NCBI GenBank assembly: GCA_025024175.1
Contig: QCXZ01000001.1
Span: forward strand, 42,154,942 to 42,218,941
Source of the DNA: Rhyzopertha dominica
Lineage: Eukaryota; Arthropoda; Insecta; Coleoptera; Bostrichidae
Reading direction: 5' to 3'
Length of the DNA stretch: 64,000 bases
Each line of letters starts with the position of its first letter. Position 1 is the first letter of the stretch. This document shows positions 11,626 through 25,000 of this stretch, one piece after another. The notes below the pieces were generated by a model. It saw only the letters and a list, made by a program, of their open reading frames with translations. It was not told the origin of the DNA and made no database searches. The translations under genes and the position numbers were made by a program.

Positions 11626-12660
11626 CACTGCCATATTATATAGACAAGCAGAAGAGGACCTTAAATATCTAAAAAGTTGGTTTGACTTATAAGTTATTAT
11701 CAATAAATTTTGACAAAACAAAGTTTTAGTGCTTATAGTGACAAACAACCTCAATACAAAAAATTAGGAATAAAGATGGAAGAAAATGACATCAAATTTA
11801 TAGAAAAGCTAGATAATATCCTAATATTAAGTACCTAGGTGTGGAGGTAGAGACAGCAACTTGACATGGGATGTGTACATATACAAAAATTAATAAAAAA
11901 TGGAGAAGCATGTTATACATACTAAGACTTTTAAAACAAGTTTTAAACATCGAACAACTGAAATACTTGTATTACCCCTTCATACAGAAGCATTTGGAAT
12001 ATGCCATAATTGCATGGGAAACATCAACTACAGCACATATTAGACAATTGCAAGTAGTTCAGAATAGCTAATATACAACAAGCCTATTAGATATTACATG
12101 TATCAGTTATAAAACGAAACTACTACTAGACATAAGACTATTATACATAAAACAAGCAATAACAGCTACGCATAGAAATGTGACAAAAGAAAAGATATTC
12201 CACTACTACCAAACCAGAGCAAGACACAGGGATTACCTTGTGCAGCAAAGAGCTCTACAAGTTGATACAGGCAAAAATGAGACATATCAATAATGGAACT
12301 CTTTTCAAATATAAATAAAGAAATGGATTTTAGAGAATAAGACTGCATTAAATAGTATCATGTGCAATACCTGATTTAATATTTTCTTTTTTACTGTAAC
12401 TTTGACTTCTTGACTGATTTTTGGTGTGCAGTGACTAGAGTTTTAAGTTGCATTTTTACATATGTTAATGTGTTTCTAGTTTTAGGTGATTGCATTTTTT
12501 TCTTGCTTAAATTTCATTGACAATTTTACATACTATTTAGATAAATCCACGTACAAGCTCGCTTCTGTGGACATTTTTATTGTATATTTCATCTTATACT
12601 TTTAGCTTATATTGTGAAACAAAGATGTACCTGAGAAAATAAATATAAACCATTAATAAT
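11626..12660 (+). pseudogene. LINE ORF2 3' end and 3' UTR remnant
   Basis: The decayed C-terminal region of a LINE ORF2 is visible: KINKKWRSMLYILRLLKQVL, then YPFIQKHLEYAIIAWE (11880-12030), and TRARHRDYLV near 12215. A 3' UTR-like stretch ends with AATAAA near 12639. No target duplication was identified. Confidence 0.7.
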
Positions 12661-13011
12661 AAGTATGAAATGAAAAAGTATGTTTCTATACTTTGAATTA
12701 CACCCTATGGTGTAGCATTTCTTTTTATTTTAAGTTATTTCTGTACTTTGTTGAATGCATATTAAGCACATTTTTTTTACTACAATAATTTTATTTCGAT
12801 TTCATTTGATATTGTTCGGCAACAGTGTATGTCACTTACCTTATCCTAGGATATCAATGTCCTCCGTACTTTTATATTGAACACAGGGTAGATAATTGTC
12901 TTGGATGTCAGGAACTGATAGGCACAAAAATTTAAGTAAAAACTTGGTTGGAATAGTTTGAAGAAAAATAAAAGAAAAACGTCATTGTAGTATGTTAATT
13001 TATTGTTGTCC
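12661..13011. other. AT-rich spacer including the RpL13A 3' UTR
   Basis: No gene is seen. TTTATT at 12999-13004 is AATAAA on the minus strand, 8 bp beyond the RpL13A stop; ribosomal protein genes often have very short 3' UTRs, so this may be its poly(A) signal. Confidence 0.4.
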
Positions 13012-16000
13012 TTAGTTGTAACCATAATTGTTGATTACCGATGTGAAGGGAGCTACCTGTTTAGCAACCTTCTCTGATGCCTGTTTGGTGAGTTTCTTCA
13101 ACTTGTCACGTTGGCGAATTGCAAGAACAGCCTTGACCTTTCGCTTGTTCTCAAGTGTACGGACAACTGCCTGGTACTTCCATCCAACTTCATGTGATAA
13201 TCTTCCCACATGACAATACTGCAAAAGAAATAATAAAATACTATCAAACATCAACAATTAATGCTGCTTTTTTACATGTATTCCAGACAAGACAACAACT
13301 ACCGAAGTACTAATTTCGGGTTAAATTTTGAAAAATAGGTATAAATTACACTACTACTAAAAAATAAAAACTTGATCAACTTGATCAATAACGAATATCA
13401 AATTTTCAAAACTATGATGTCCTGTAACTTTTGAAGCAGGAGGCTGCAGTGTATAGTGGGTCATGAGCTACTAACATATTAAGTTTGGTCGTGACCCGAG
13501 CAATTCCGTTTCATTGACTGATATATATATACAGGGTGTCCAGAGCTAGCGTAATTCCTTTATAGCTCTGTTGGATTTGAAGATACTCAAAAACTTTTTT
13601 AAACAAACCAGTAATCAAATTATCTCCTTTACATTTTAAAATTATTTTCACATATACAGGGTGTCCCAATTTTCCTGGACAGCCACCAACTTTATTTTTT
13701 TAAATGGAACACCCTGTATATTTTTGCATTTTTTAATTCTTTGTCAAAAATGAAGGTAGGTTTATTAACCATACATATGGTCTGTCTTGTGCCGTTTTGG
13801 AGAAATTTGACATTTGCAGTGCGCCTGAAAAAGCTCGAAATCTCTGAAACTAAAAACATTAGAAGACTGCGGTTTTTTCGTTAGATAGAGCATAAAATGG
13901 ACTTTATTTTCGATATTAATTAATTTAGTTGAACTGAAATGGTTAGCTAAAAAGAAAATTAGAATTTTGAAATATTTGATCATGGATAACTTGATTCTTT
14001 TAAATAGAACGGTATATTTTTATTTTCATTATCAGAACCATAATTTAAATCTCTTTCGATTTTATTAAGGTATATTAGGTTCTATCTCTTACGGTTTTGT
14101 AAATATTTGCTATTTTCTAACTTTTTGGTGGAATTACACAATGTTAAAGTCTAAGAAGGCTTTGGAAATTTGCTTGTGCATCTTTAAAACAAAAACGTTA
14201 ATACTTTTTTGTTTTATTTTGCTTTTTGTCATCAGAAGCAAAATTTGTTTCTTTTACAATTTGGTGAAACATATTTTTTTTTGCATTTCTAACGGTTTAA
14301 GACATATTTAGGTTTGTTTGCTTTGACACCTTTTTTGAGGCATCAGGCAAATAGACCGTCAATTGTTTTATTTTTATTTTTTGTTTTTTTCAACATAAAA
14401 TCTTAACAGCAGTACACTCTTGAAATTTTAGTGCTACTAATAGATTTTTAAAATTATTTTTTGCATAAAGCTATGTTTACACAAATTGTCAAGTTAGCCT
14501 TGGAAAATATTAAACAATTTTTGTTTTTTAGTAAATGTCATTTCTGTTTGTTGTGTGTGTTTCTAAGTGTGTTTGGTGGTTAATTACTAACAAATAATGA
14601 TGTCGTTAAGCAGAGAAGAGCTGATAGATATGGTTTTTATTCTTGGAGAATGCCAGAGAAATCCTCTGTTAGCGTCGAGGGTTTACGCTGAGCGTTATCC
14701 AGATAAGAACCATCTCCAAGCTGCGTCTTTCGCTAGAGTTCTGGAAAGATTTATTACTACCGGAAAAGAGGATTATAATTTAGAGTTACGTAAAACCCGT
14801 AATTAACGAAGAAAATGAATTTCTGGTTTTTGGCTTCTGTGCAAGAAAATCCACTTACAAGTACAAGAGAATTAAGTCGCTTAACTGAAATTAGTAAAGC
14901 GTCAGTGCATGTGATATTAAAGAAATACAATTACCCTCCTTATCATACATCAAGAATTTCGTCAAAGGAATCATGCTGTGAGAATGAAATTTTGTCAGTG
15001 GGTTCTAAACCAATTAAACGAAGATGAAGACTTTTTTAAATATGTGATGTTCTGTGATGAGTCGACTGTCCACAAAATCGGATTCGTTAACATTCATGAT
15101 TTTCATTATTATGACACAGTAAATCCTCGTCGTACTCAAAATATTTACTCCCAGTACCGTTGGTCCCTAAACGTTTGGGGAGGAGTTCTCGGAAATCATG
15201 TGATCGGACTATTTTTGTTTGATAGGCCTCTAACGGGAAGAACATACGTTGAGTTTTTACAGAACGAGCTTATTGGGTTGCTGGACGATGTTCCTTTGGC
15301 GATTATACAGCGTATGTGGTTACTGCAAGACGATGCACCTGTGCATGGAACAATAGATGTTCGCAATCATTTGGATGCAGTGTTTCAATACCGGTGGATT
15401 GGAAGAGGAGGGGAAGTTAATTGCCCCGCTAGATCCTCTGATCTCACACCGTGCGATTTCTTTTTGTGGGGATATGTTAAAAACAAAGTTTATGCAGATC
15501 CACCAACTACAGTGCAGAATATGCAAGAAAGGGTCATTGCGGCATTCAGAACAGTCACACCGGAAATTCTAGCCAATGTTGAAGATTCTTTCAAAACAAG
15601 AATAAGGATGTCCATTCAACAAAATGGCGGACATTTCGAACACCTTTCGTAATGTCTATTTTTGATGTAACGATATGTTAATTTAATTGTAAAAAACACA
15701 TATTTATTATTAATAATATTAGTCAATATAATTTTTTTACACTAAAATTTTAAGTGTTCATTGCTGTAAATATTTTATGTTGAAAAAATATAATAATTGA
15801 CAATTGCCCAATACCTAAAACAGGTGTTCAAGCAAACAAACCTAAATATATCTTAAACCATTAGAAATACAAAGAAAACATGTTACACCAAATTGTAAAA
15901 TAATCAAATTTTGCTTCTGATGACAAAAAGCAAAACTAAAAAATTATTAACGTTTTTGTTTTAAAGATGCACGAACAAATTTCCAAAGCCTTCTTAGCAG

Positions 16001-19000
16001 TGATGGGCGCGTAGAATACTCCATGTAGATTACGCTATTATCTACGCGTAAACTATGTAATATTCTACTTCAAAAGTCTACTGTAGAAAATAACATTATG
16101 TAGATAAACAGCAAACTAGTAATATTTAGTACTTTTAACAGCTCCAAATGCCTCAAATGATAGTATTATTTTGTATATTATTATTTTTGTTGCTTCCTAA
16201 CTAAACAAAATACTACTTCGTTGTAATTAAAATAACTAGACACACGTTAAACAACAATAACTTGTTTCGGCAGTTGTTAGGACCAGAAGACACAAGCGTG
16301 CTTTGGAGCTCTCAATCGGTCAATGGGTTCTTAAATGACTGTAAAGATTTTATTATCATACTTGTCTATAAACGGAAGAAGACAGGCTATTTCATATGCT
16401 ACATATTATACCTAATATACTCGTAGAAGAAAAGGCTTCGAAACGCATGTTTTGTCCTAAAGAAGTAAGAAAACCGTTTGGGTACTCTCATAACTTACTA
16501 AAATAAGTTGGGCAAATTTGTAATATAAATATAAAAAAACTGCAGTGCTTTAAAAATTGACCCATAAAACAGGGAAATTAGAACAAAATAATTTGCACAA
16601 TACACTTATTATACAATAGCCATAATATACTCGTCTCATATTTTCTACTCAAAATCTACGCCAAAATGCTTTATCTACATTTTCTACGCGGGTAATGTAG
16701 AAAATTATAATTTACGCGTAAACGCCCATCACTGCTTCTTAGACTTTAACATTGTGTAATTCCACCAAAAAGTTAGAAAAAAGCAAATATTTACAAAACC
16801 GTAAGAGATAGACCCTAATATACCTTAATAAAATTGAATGGGATTTAAATTGTGGTTCTGATAATGAAAATAAAAATATACCGTTCTATTTAAAAAAAAC
16901 AAGTTATCCATGATCAAATATTGCAAAATTTAAATATTCTTATTAGGTAACCATTTTAGTTTAACTAAATTCTNGAATATCGAAAATAAAGCCCATTTTA
17001 TGCCCTATTTAACAAAAAAACTGCAGTCTTCTAATGTTTTAGTTTCAGAGATTTCGAGCTTTTTCGAGCGCACTGCAAATGTCAAATTTAACAAAAAAAA
17101 TAAAATATCTCCAAAACGGCACAAGACAGACCACATGTGTTGTTAACTAACTAAACTTTATTTTTAATAAGGAATTCAAAAATGCAAAAATATACAGGGT
17201 GTTCCGTTTAAAAAAATNAAGTTGGTGGCTGTCCAGGAAAATTGGGATACCCTGTATATGTGAAAATAATTTTAAAATGTAAAGGAGATAATTTGATTAC
17301 GATTTTGTTTAAAAAGTTTTTGAGTATCTTCAAATCCAACAGAGCTATAAAGGAATTACGCTAGCTCTGGACACCCTGTATATATATATGTATATAGTTA
17401 TCCTTTTTTACATACCTCGCGTTACGATCAATGGGAGAACAATAAAAAATAATTTTTAATTTACTGTTTTTAAATTCGACTAAAAAGTATAAAATATTTT
17501 CTCCTAATCCCATACAAATGTGCTGATTATAAATTGTTTAATAGCTATAAAAATACTTGTAAGATTTAAAATGAAAAACTTGGGATGCTTAATTCATGCA
17601 TCAATTATATATTGCATGCGATCCACGTCTTTCATTTTAAATCTTACAAGTATTTTCATAGCCATTAAAAAATTCATTATCAGAAATTTTCAGGATAATC
17701 TGTATGGGGTTAGAAATGTGTATCTAATTAAGAAGATTATTTTATACTTGTTAGTCCAATGATAAATTAAAACTCACACTCTGCTTTTTATATTTATACG
17801 TGAAATTTTGCAATCGATTTCAAATATCTTGATGAGATTTTGGACAATGTGAAAAATTGAGGCTTATTTCAGTTTCTCTTCAGGTAATTATATATGAAAT
17901 TAAAAACTAATACAGTGGAGTCTCGATTATCCGAGGTAACATGGGCGGTCGTAACCGCGGTTAGAGAAAAACTCGGATAATGCAGATTACCTAAATATAT
18001 TTTTTTAACGTCGTAAGAGTTGCTTTTCACATAGTAAACGGCACAAAACTATTTATTAAGAACTTAAATATATATAGGTAGATACTACAAATAACTACAT
18101 TTGTACTACAAAACCGTAAAATAGGTATCAATTCGCAATTGCTTCAATGTGTTTCGCCTTTTATTTGCTCGCCATCTCTTCAAGAACAAACCGCCACCGT
18201 GTTAATCAGTTTACCGTTGTCTGACCTTTGATTAGCTTTTAACTTATATTGAAAGGACACAACAACGCATTTTCTTTTATCGCTTTCTTTTGACACGTTG
18301 CAAGACGCAAACACATACAGGTTACCTTGGAAAACAGCTGATCGTGTATGCAAGTGCGCTAGCTCGAACAGAATTCTGTTCGTGAACACGAATTCATTCC
18401 GATGACAGCTCAGATAATGAGGACAAATCTAATTTGAACTTGGGCTTGGATAAGCCAGATCTCGGATAATCGAGACTCCACTGTACACCTGCTTATCAAT
18501 AATAAAGTTTTGCTGAATAATGAAATAACACTGTTATTGCAGTAGAGTGGACTGTATTTCTAATAGGTGTGGATTAATGGAAGTCCTGATAGCAGTAACT
18601 CTTTTATTAATTATTTTGTACAATCGATTAAAACTGACTTTTTTTATATTATATCTAGTTTTTTAGAGAACCAAAACAAATGCCCACTACTTTTAATAAA
18701 TCCAATCATACTCCCGGCCTTGAACAGCATGCCGTGTTACCAAGTGGTGACTCATCCAAGTACTGACCACACCCAACACTGCTTAATTTCAGTGATCGGG
18801 CAAGAAATGGTTTTATTATATAAAGGTAGTATGGTTGCTGACAACCATTTTAGAAATTTGTTTGCTACATAATGAGCTGATTTAATTATTATGACTATTT
18901 AAAAAATTGCTAGCAGACAGACAAGAAAGCGAGTTAAAATTGCATTGTCATCCAATTCTGATCTATGTTTAAAGTTTCAAGTGTTTAATTCATAAAGAAG

Positions 19001-22000
19001 TTAATTTAAAGTCGATTGCAAAATTTGTACTGAACAGACTAACAGACACAAAAGCAAGTTAATAAAAACATGTTAAAAATTATATATATGAAGTAACATG
19101 ATGTTGTAGGTGTTTTTCATAGAGTTTCGATCTGGAAGTGACCGTAAAAAAAATATGCTATTTCTGTTAGAACAGACTAAACTGAATAAAAGGGTTTATT
19201 TGTATTCATAACATGTTTACTTCAGTTCTTTTTTCTTTACTTGAGTAGAAATAAATATTAAGTAGAAATAAAAATGTTAAATAAAATTAAAAGAATAAAC
19301 GATCTAATCTGACAAACTAATTATTGCTGAAAAAAACTGCTACTTAGTACATTTTGAAGGTACTAGTTATTAAAGGTAGATATTTAAGTTGATTTTTTCC
19401 CTAGAAGAGTAGCATTCAAAGAAATAAGTTTTTTCATCTACCACTTTTCCCAAATATAAAAGCTGACGAAGACAGTCTTAAAAGTTAGATATTAAAAAGT
19501 AATAAAAGCATATTTCACAAAAAACTTTGGCGCAAGGGTCACTGGGCAATTTGTGATTTGTTTATCTCTGTTGTCAAGCAATGGCCTGTGATTTGTTGTC
19601 CTTTGAAATATTATTAAGTTGTTGCCCAAAAATGGGACCTATTTATTAAAATAATTAATTTATATGCTGATTATTTAGGAAGTCGTTAAAATGCTGCTGA
19701 CACATCGCACTTATACAGGTCTTATGGGAATATCGTGGGGTCATGCAGATAGGCCTCGACCACATGAATATGTGCAAAATAAGGAAGAACAACGACCAAA
19801 CAAGAAACAGTTAGGAAAGTGCACAACAAGTCGAAGTAAGGACCACATCTCATGAAAATCAGTTGCATCCCTTTCATGTCCAACAAGTACAAGCACTACA
19901 ACCTGCCGATTATCCATGCAGAGTTCAATTATTACAAAAACATGAAAATGACAAATTTCACTAGAACCATCATAAATGTAGGCGAGGCAATGTTCACCTG
20001 TAATGGCATAAATAACTGCCAAAATATGCATGTTTGGTCTATTGAAAATCCACAGGCTATAAGCAGTACAAAATTTCAAAAATACTTTTCCGTTTCAGGT
20101 CTTGTGGATGATATCCTCATAGGACCACATATTTTACCAGATCCCTTAACAGACAAAAACTATGTAAACCTCTTAAAAAAAGATTTTCCATTTCTCTTGA
20201 GCAAAAATTAGCAAAAGAATTTCTATACTTCGAGTGATGATCCGTGTAGAAGTGAATGTGGATCATTTTACACATTACTTAAGTCACATTAACATTTAGT
20301 TTCTTTGTTAAATAATTTTAGTTTTTTAATTATGAACATGAATACCTTCTATATACTTCAGTATACTGATTAATAAGTAGAATACTCATGAAAGATAAAT
20401 TCTGCAAAAAATAAATTTCTATATCATATAAATTATTTTATTGCAAAACCTGATGCATTTCAACGCCAAAAAGTGAAATAACAATATGTACATACCTTAC
20501 GTCCAGGTTTTAAGCAAGCTACACGCAATGCACCAGGTACAACTACCCTCTTCCTTCTGTCATATGGAGGTGGTACACCTTCATATGCTTTTAGTCTTCT
20601 CAATGCTTGCTTGCCTCGTTCTGTCTTGTGTGGAAGCATACCTGAAAAATATACAATACTCTTCTGTAAAGAATGAAATCAAAGCCAATTACACTTCAAT
20701 ACTGAGCATAAGTCATCATATTTTGTTTTGATTTCATCAACATCAAATAATGTAGGTAAGATATATTTATATAATCATGTGAAAATATATATTAAAAACA
20801 GAACGAAAAACTTCTGTCAATTACTGGGTGGTCCTAGTTTAATCAAAGAATATTCGAAACATTCCATTATCACACATATGGAAATGTAGTCAAATATAAA
20901 CAAACAAGATGGCTTTTTAAAGTCCAGCTAATTTGCAATGTGTAGTAGTAGCTAAATCTGTGCTGTAATCAATATTATATGTACTTCAGTTTACTGAAAA
21001 TGACAAACATTACTGAAATGCACATTGTAAAAACAAAAGAAATTGTATTTTAGGTTTTTTGTTTCAAGCACCATATTGTGAAAGCATTAAACAAATATAC
21101 AAGCGAAGTAAAATAATAAATAAAAAAAATGACATGGGTGCGTATTGATTGCTTGTTATATAGCATGTCTTTAATCAGTGTTGATAACACAACTCAGTGG
21201 TTCAACTTCCTATATATGCTACTTAAGTAAACATATATAGAATATAAGGTTTCTAGAAGAATGTGCTGGCGATACAGTACTGAACTCATATTACAAAGAA
21301 GTAAAATACATGTGAATTTCGTAATTATTAGTTATTAGACCGAAAATTTTCCAAATATGTGCAATTTTGTACACCACCCCAGGAACCCTCCTTTATGGAT
21401 ATTAAATTAAGGGTTTGTTTCTTGCAACTGTAAATAGTTTTTGAAANTAAGAGTTATAACACAATCATTAAGGTAGATGAATTTTCAATGTGCAACAACT
21501 ACTGCTGTTACTTTTTAAAAAGGAAAACTGCTTTACTTTTTTAATTTTATTTTACTTTAAGGTCATCAAGCCATCCACTTATTTAGGTTTTTAAATGTCA
21601 GAACAACAAGCTTGTTAAGTTGTTACATGGTAGGTAACAATTTTTTCCAGTGTTTTAAGCAATTTAGCTTGAAGCAAATACTTTACTATTCCTATATGGG
21701 AAACTTCGGTGATTTACATTGGTTTTTTCCACGACAGCATTATCTGGACAGTTGGATATAGAACTAGCGTTCCAATTGATGACTTCATACAGCAATCTAA
21801 ACAATAATTAAAGACAAATATAATCAAGAAAGTTAGCATGAAATGCCAGAACGATGTTGGGAATAGAAATAACAACAAAGGGCCTGTTTTGCATTTTTTA
21901 AATTTAAAAAATCAGAATATGGATTCAACTATGCTAGCTAAAAATCAATATATTAATTTTTAGAATAAGTCAATTTTATATCGAAAAAGATAATATTATA

Positions 22001-25000
22001 TTTTTAGTGCCGTGAAAATATTAAGTCATACATATTGTGCACAACCTAATAATGTCTGTGCAACATTCAAAAATTAATGTTGTCAGCTCTCTTGATCCGT
22101 CAGCAAATTCCACAAACATGCTTAAGATATACTTCCAACATAATCAAATATATAACCAAAAATCATATAGTTGCGACATTATATATATCCTTTGACGACT
22201 TTAACTATCTTAACGTCCAATTTCCTAGTAACTTTTCGAATAAATATGTAAGATAGAAAAGCGGTTAAGGTTATAGAAGATTGGCAACTGCGCTTTGCAA
22301 ACAATTAGACTGGACACTTGGGTCAAATTGAGACGTTGTCAATATATTATTTGTTTTAGTTTGGCTATTAGCTTGGTATAGGGCTGCCATCAGTCCGGAT
22401 TTGTCCTAGTTTGGAAAACGTCCGGGCGGGGTTTAAATTGTAGTCTGGGTATTGTTAATTGTATGGAAAAATAAAAAGTTAAACAAGTTTTCATTTAATT
22501 TTATTAACTGAGTAACTAATATTGGGTTTGTTCATTTTTCATTTACTCACTTGTCGTCACAAGAACGATTAAACACACTATTTTATGCAACAAAAGAGGC
22601 TTAAAATTAAAGTTTTCTTCTATCAAGTATGGAGTAAAATATATTTTAATCAAGATGTAAGCGAATGAAAAAAGTATTGAAATGTCCGGGGTGAAAGCTC
22701 CAAAATCCGGGGAACTTACGCTTCCGGTCCTGGGGGGCAGGTTTTAGAGATGGCAGCCCTAGCTTGGTATCATTCTGCGTTCTGTATTTATCCCTATAGT
22801 ATTGTTTAATAATATCTTTATATATAAAATTCTAGCGTACATGTGTATGTCACCGAATTCCTCCTGAACGGCTGGTCCAATTTGAATGAATTTTTTTATA
22901 TGCGTTGGGGTGGCGCCATGTATGGTTTACATTCACGGCTGGACTGATTTGAATTATTTTTTTGTATGCGTTTGGGTGGCGCCCTTGATTGTTTTAAATT
23001 CACAAATCACCCCGGCAGATGGCGCTGCAGTCGGTATTTAGATTATTTCCTCCTAAACGGCTGGACTGATCTCAATGAATATTTTTGTATGCGTTTGGGT
23101 GGCGCCCTGGATGGTTTACATTCACAAATCAGCCCGGCAGATGGCTCTGCAGTCGGTATCTAGGTTATTTATCTATACTGCAACTAAACGGCTGGATTGA
23201 CTTGAATGAATTTTTGTATATGCATTCATTCATTCATTTTGATATCCTAATATCATGCAGGACGTCTGCCAGGCCCGCTAGTTGTGTATAAAGTGCTGAA
23301 GCATTGCAAAACCATTTTGTTTTCATCCTCTGGTAACCACAACCAAACTTAAACAAAACAACTGACAAGGCCATGTATTTACAATACTGCTTAAACGCCA
23401 ACGCATGTGTTGCACGATATCACCTCAAGGACAGAACTTATTTAGAAAAATGAAGTTTCAATTGCAAAATTCACAAGAATGCGAAGAAATCCAAAATATT
23501 ACTTAACCCATATACGTTTTTGAGCACTGTAGTTGAGCTCTGCAAAAGACTAGAACAATTTCCGAAATGTGAAACAAGCCCATTCAGTACTGTAGAGCCT
23601 TCAAGCAAGATAGATAACCACCAAGCTACTATCTTGATACAACATTTTGGTTCTGGATCCAACTAGATCATTCAAATCATATGTTTTTTAATACATAAAC
23701 TTATCTGATTGAAGTCATCTCAATAATAACAAGGAATATTCAACTACATTTTCTTATTCTACAAATATACAAACGTAATATACAGCGCATTTAATCCCAC
23801 TTTGAACCATCTGTCATGTGTAAATATGCAGCTTCTGTTTCTAGCTGACAGATGTAGAAATGTTGTATCAAGGCGACAGAGGAGCTGATGAAGTGATGCA
23901 GAAAATTTACCGAAGTTTAGCATATTGGAATAGTAAAGATTTACAAGCAGCATTCACTTTAAAAATAAACTTACAGAGAACAGCTATATAAGAATGGACA
24001 TACATATAATATTGCAGAACATAATATGCCAAAATTTTTTCGTTCGACATAGAACAAGTCAACAACAACAAGCTTTACTTTCTACGCGTGTGTATAATTT
24101 CTTGTTATTTAGAAAAATGTCAGGTAGTTATTGCAAATATGACACTCGAAAATTTTAAGCTAATTTTTGGAAATTTTTATAAAGTATCATATTTTACATC
24201 ATATGTATAATTATCTCATACGCATAGTTCAAATGTCCCAAGCGATGCATAGAAAGGTAGTTTGAAGGGAAAGGCAAAACCTTGATTGAACTGCTAGACG
24301 AAGGAAAGATGCGACACTACAAAATACACGAAAAACACTATGCGTCATAAAATAGGACAAAGTGTAAACACCCGTTTTTCGAAAAGTAGTCTTGGTAATT
24401 ATTTACCTGAACATGAATATGAAATTCGTTTGTTGCGGTCGCAACTAGTCTTCAGAAAAAATAATGTTTCAATTTGGAACTACTTTACCATGCGGAGTGT
24501 TCTCCCTTATGCCGCGCAGTGTCGCATGCTCCGGAATACGTTTTCAAGCAGATTTGGAAGTTGTTTTTTTACCGCACGATTTTTGAGGGATTTAGGCCGT
24601 GTTTTTTGCACGCGGCCTAAACGCCTCAAAAATAGCGCAGCAAAAAAACAACTTCCAAATCTGCTTGAAAACACATTGGCGTAGGACGAACGGACGTTGA
24701 AGAATACGCCACACCGCACAGCATACAGAGAACACCGCATATCTCAAAAACAGGACCTAAACATCTCAAAAATCATATGGTAAAAAAAACAACTCCCAAA
24801 TCTGCTTGGAAACTCACTCGTGTATGACATCCTGACGTTAAGGAGCATGCGACACTGTGTGGCATAAGAGGAACACGCCGCGCCGTAAAGTTTGTCCAAA
24901 TTGAAACATTAATTTTTTTAAAAGTAGGCGTTACCGCAAGAAACGGATTTTATATTCGTGTTCAGGAGGATAGTTTCTAGGGGTATGCACAAACAGAGCG

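Larger units (their letters stand above)
13531..17379 (+). mobile_element. Mariner-like transposon with about 800-bp inverted repeats, in RpL13A intron 4
   Basis: The outer ends are ACAGGGTGTCCAGAGCTAGC (13531) and its complement ending at 17379, each next to TA. The inverted match continues inwards for about 800 bp on each side (13531 to about 14335, and about 15830 to 17379 after removing a nested 737-bp MITE). The tract contains further ACAGGGTGT motifs at about 13657 and 17194. The transposase remnant lies between the arms. It sits wholly inside intron 4 of RpL13A. Confidence 0.88.

Noticed and set aside
20642..20760. Possible C/D-box snoRNA in RpL13A intron 3, as in vertebrate RPL13A introns
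   Set aside because: An ATGATGA box is present on the minus strand, but no CTGA D box with a terminal stem lies at a suitable distance.
23085..23291. Open frames with repeated [13 protein letters not shown] peptides
   Set aside because: They are translations of the tandem repeats inside the Helitron, not genes.
24340..24740. Opposing open frames encoding similar Arg/Phe-rich peptides
   Set aside because: The similarity is explained by the foldback inverted repeat; both strands read the same palindrome.
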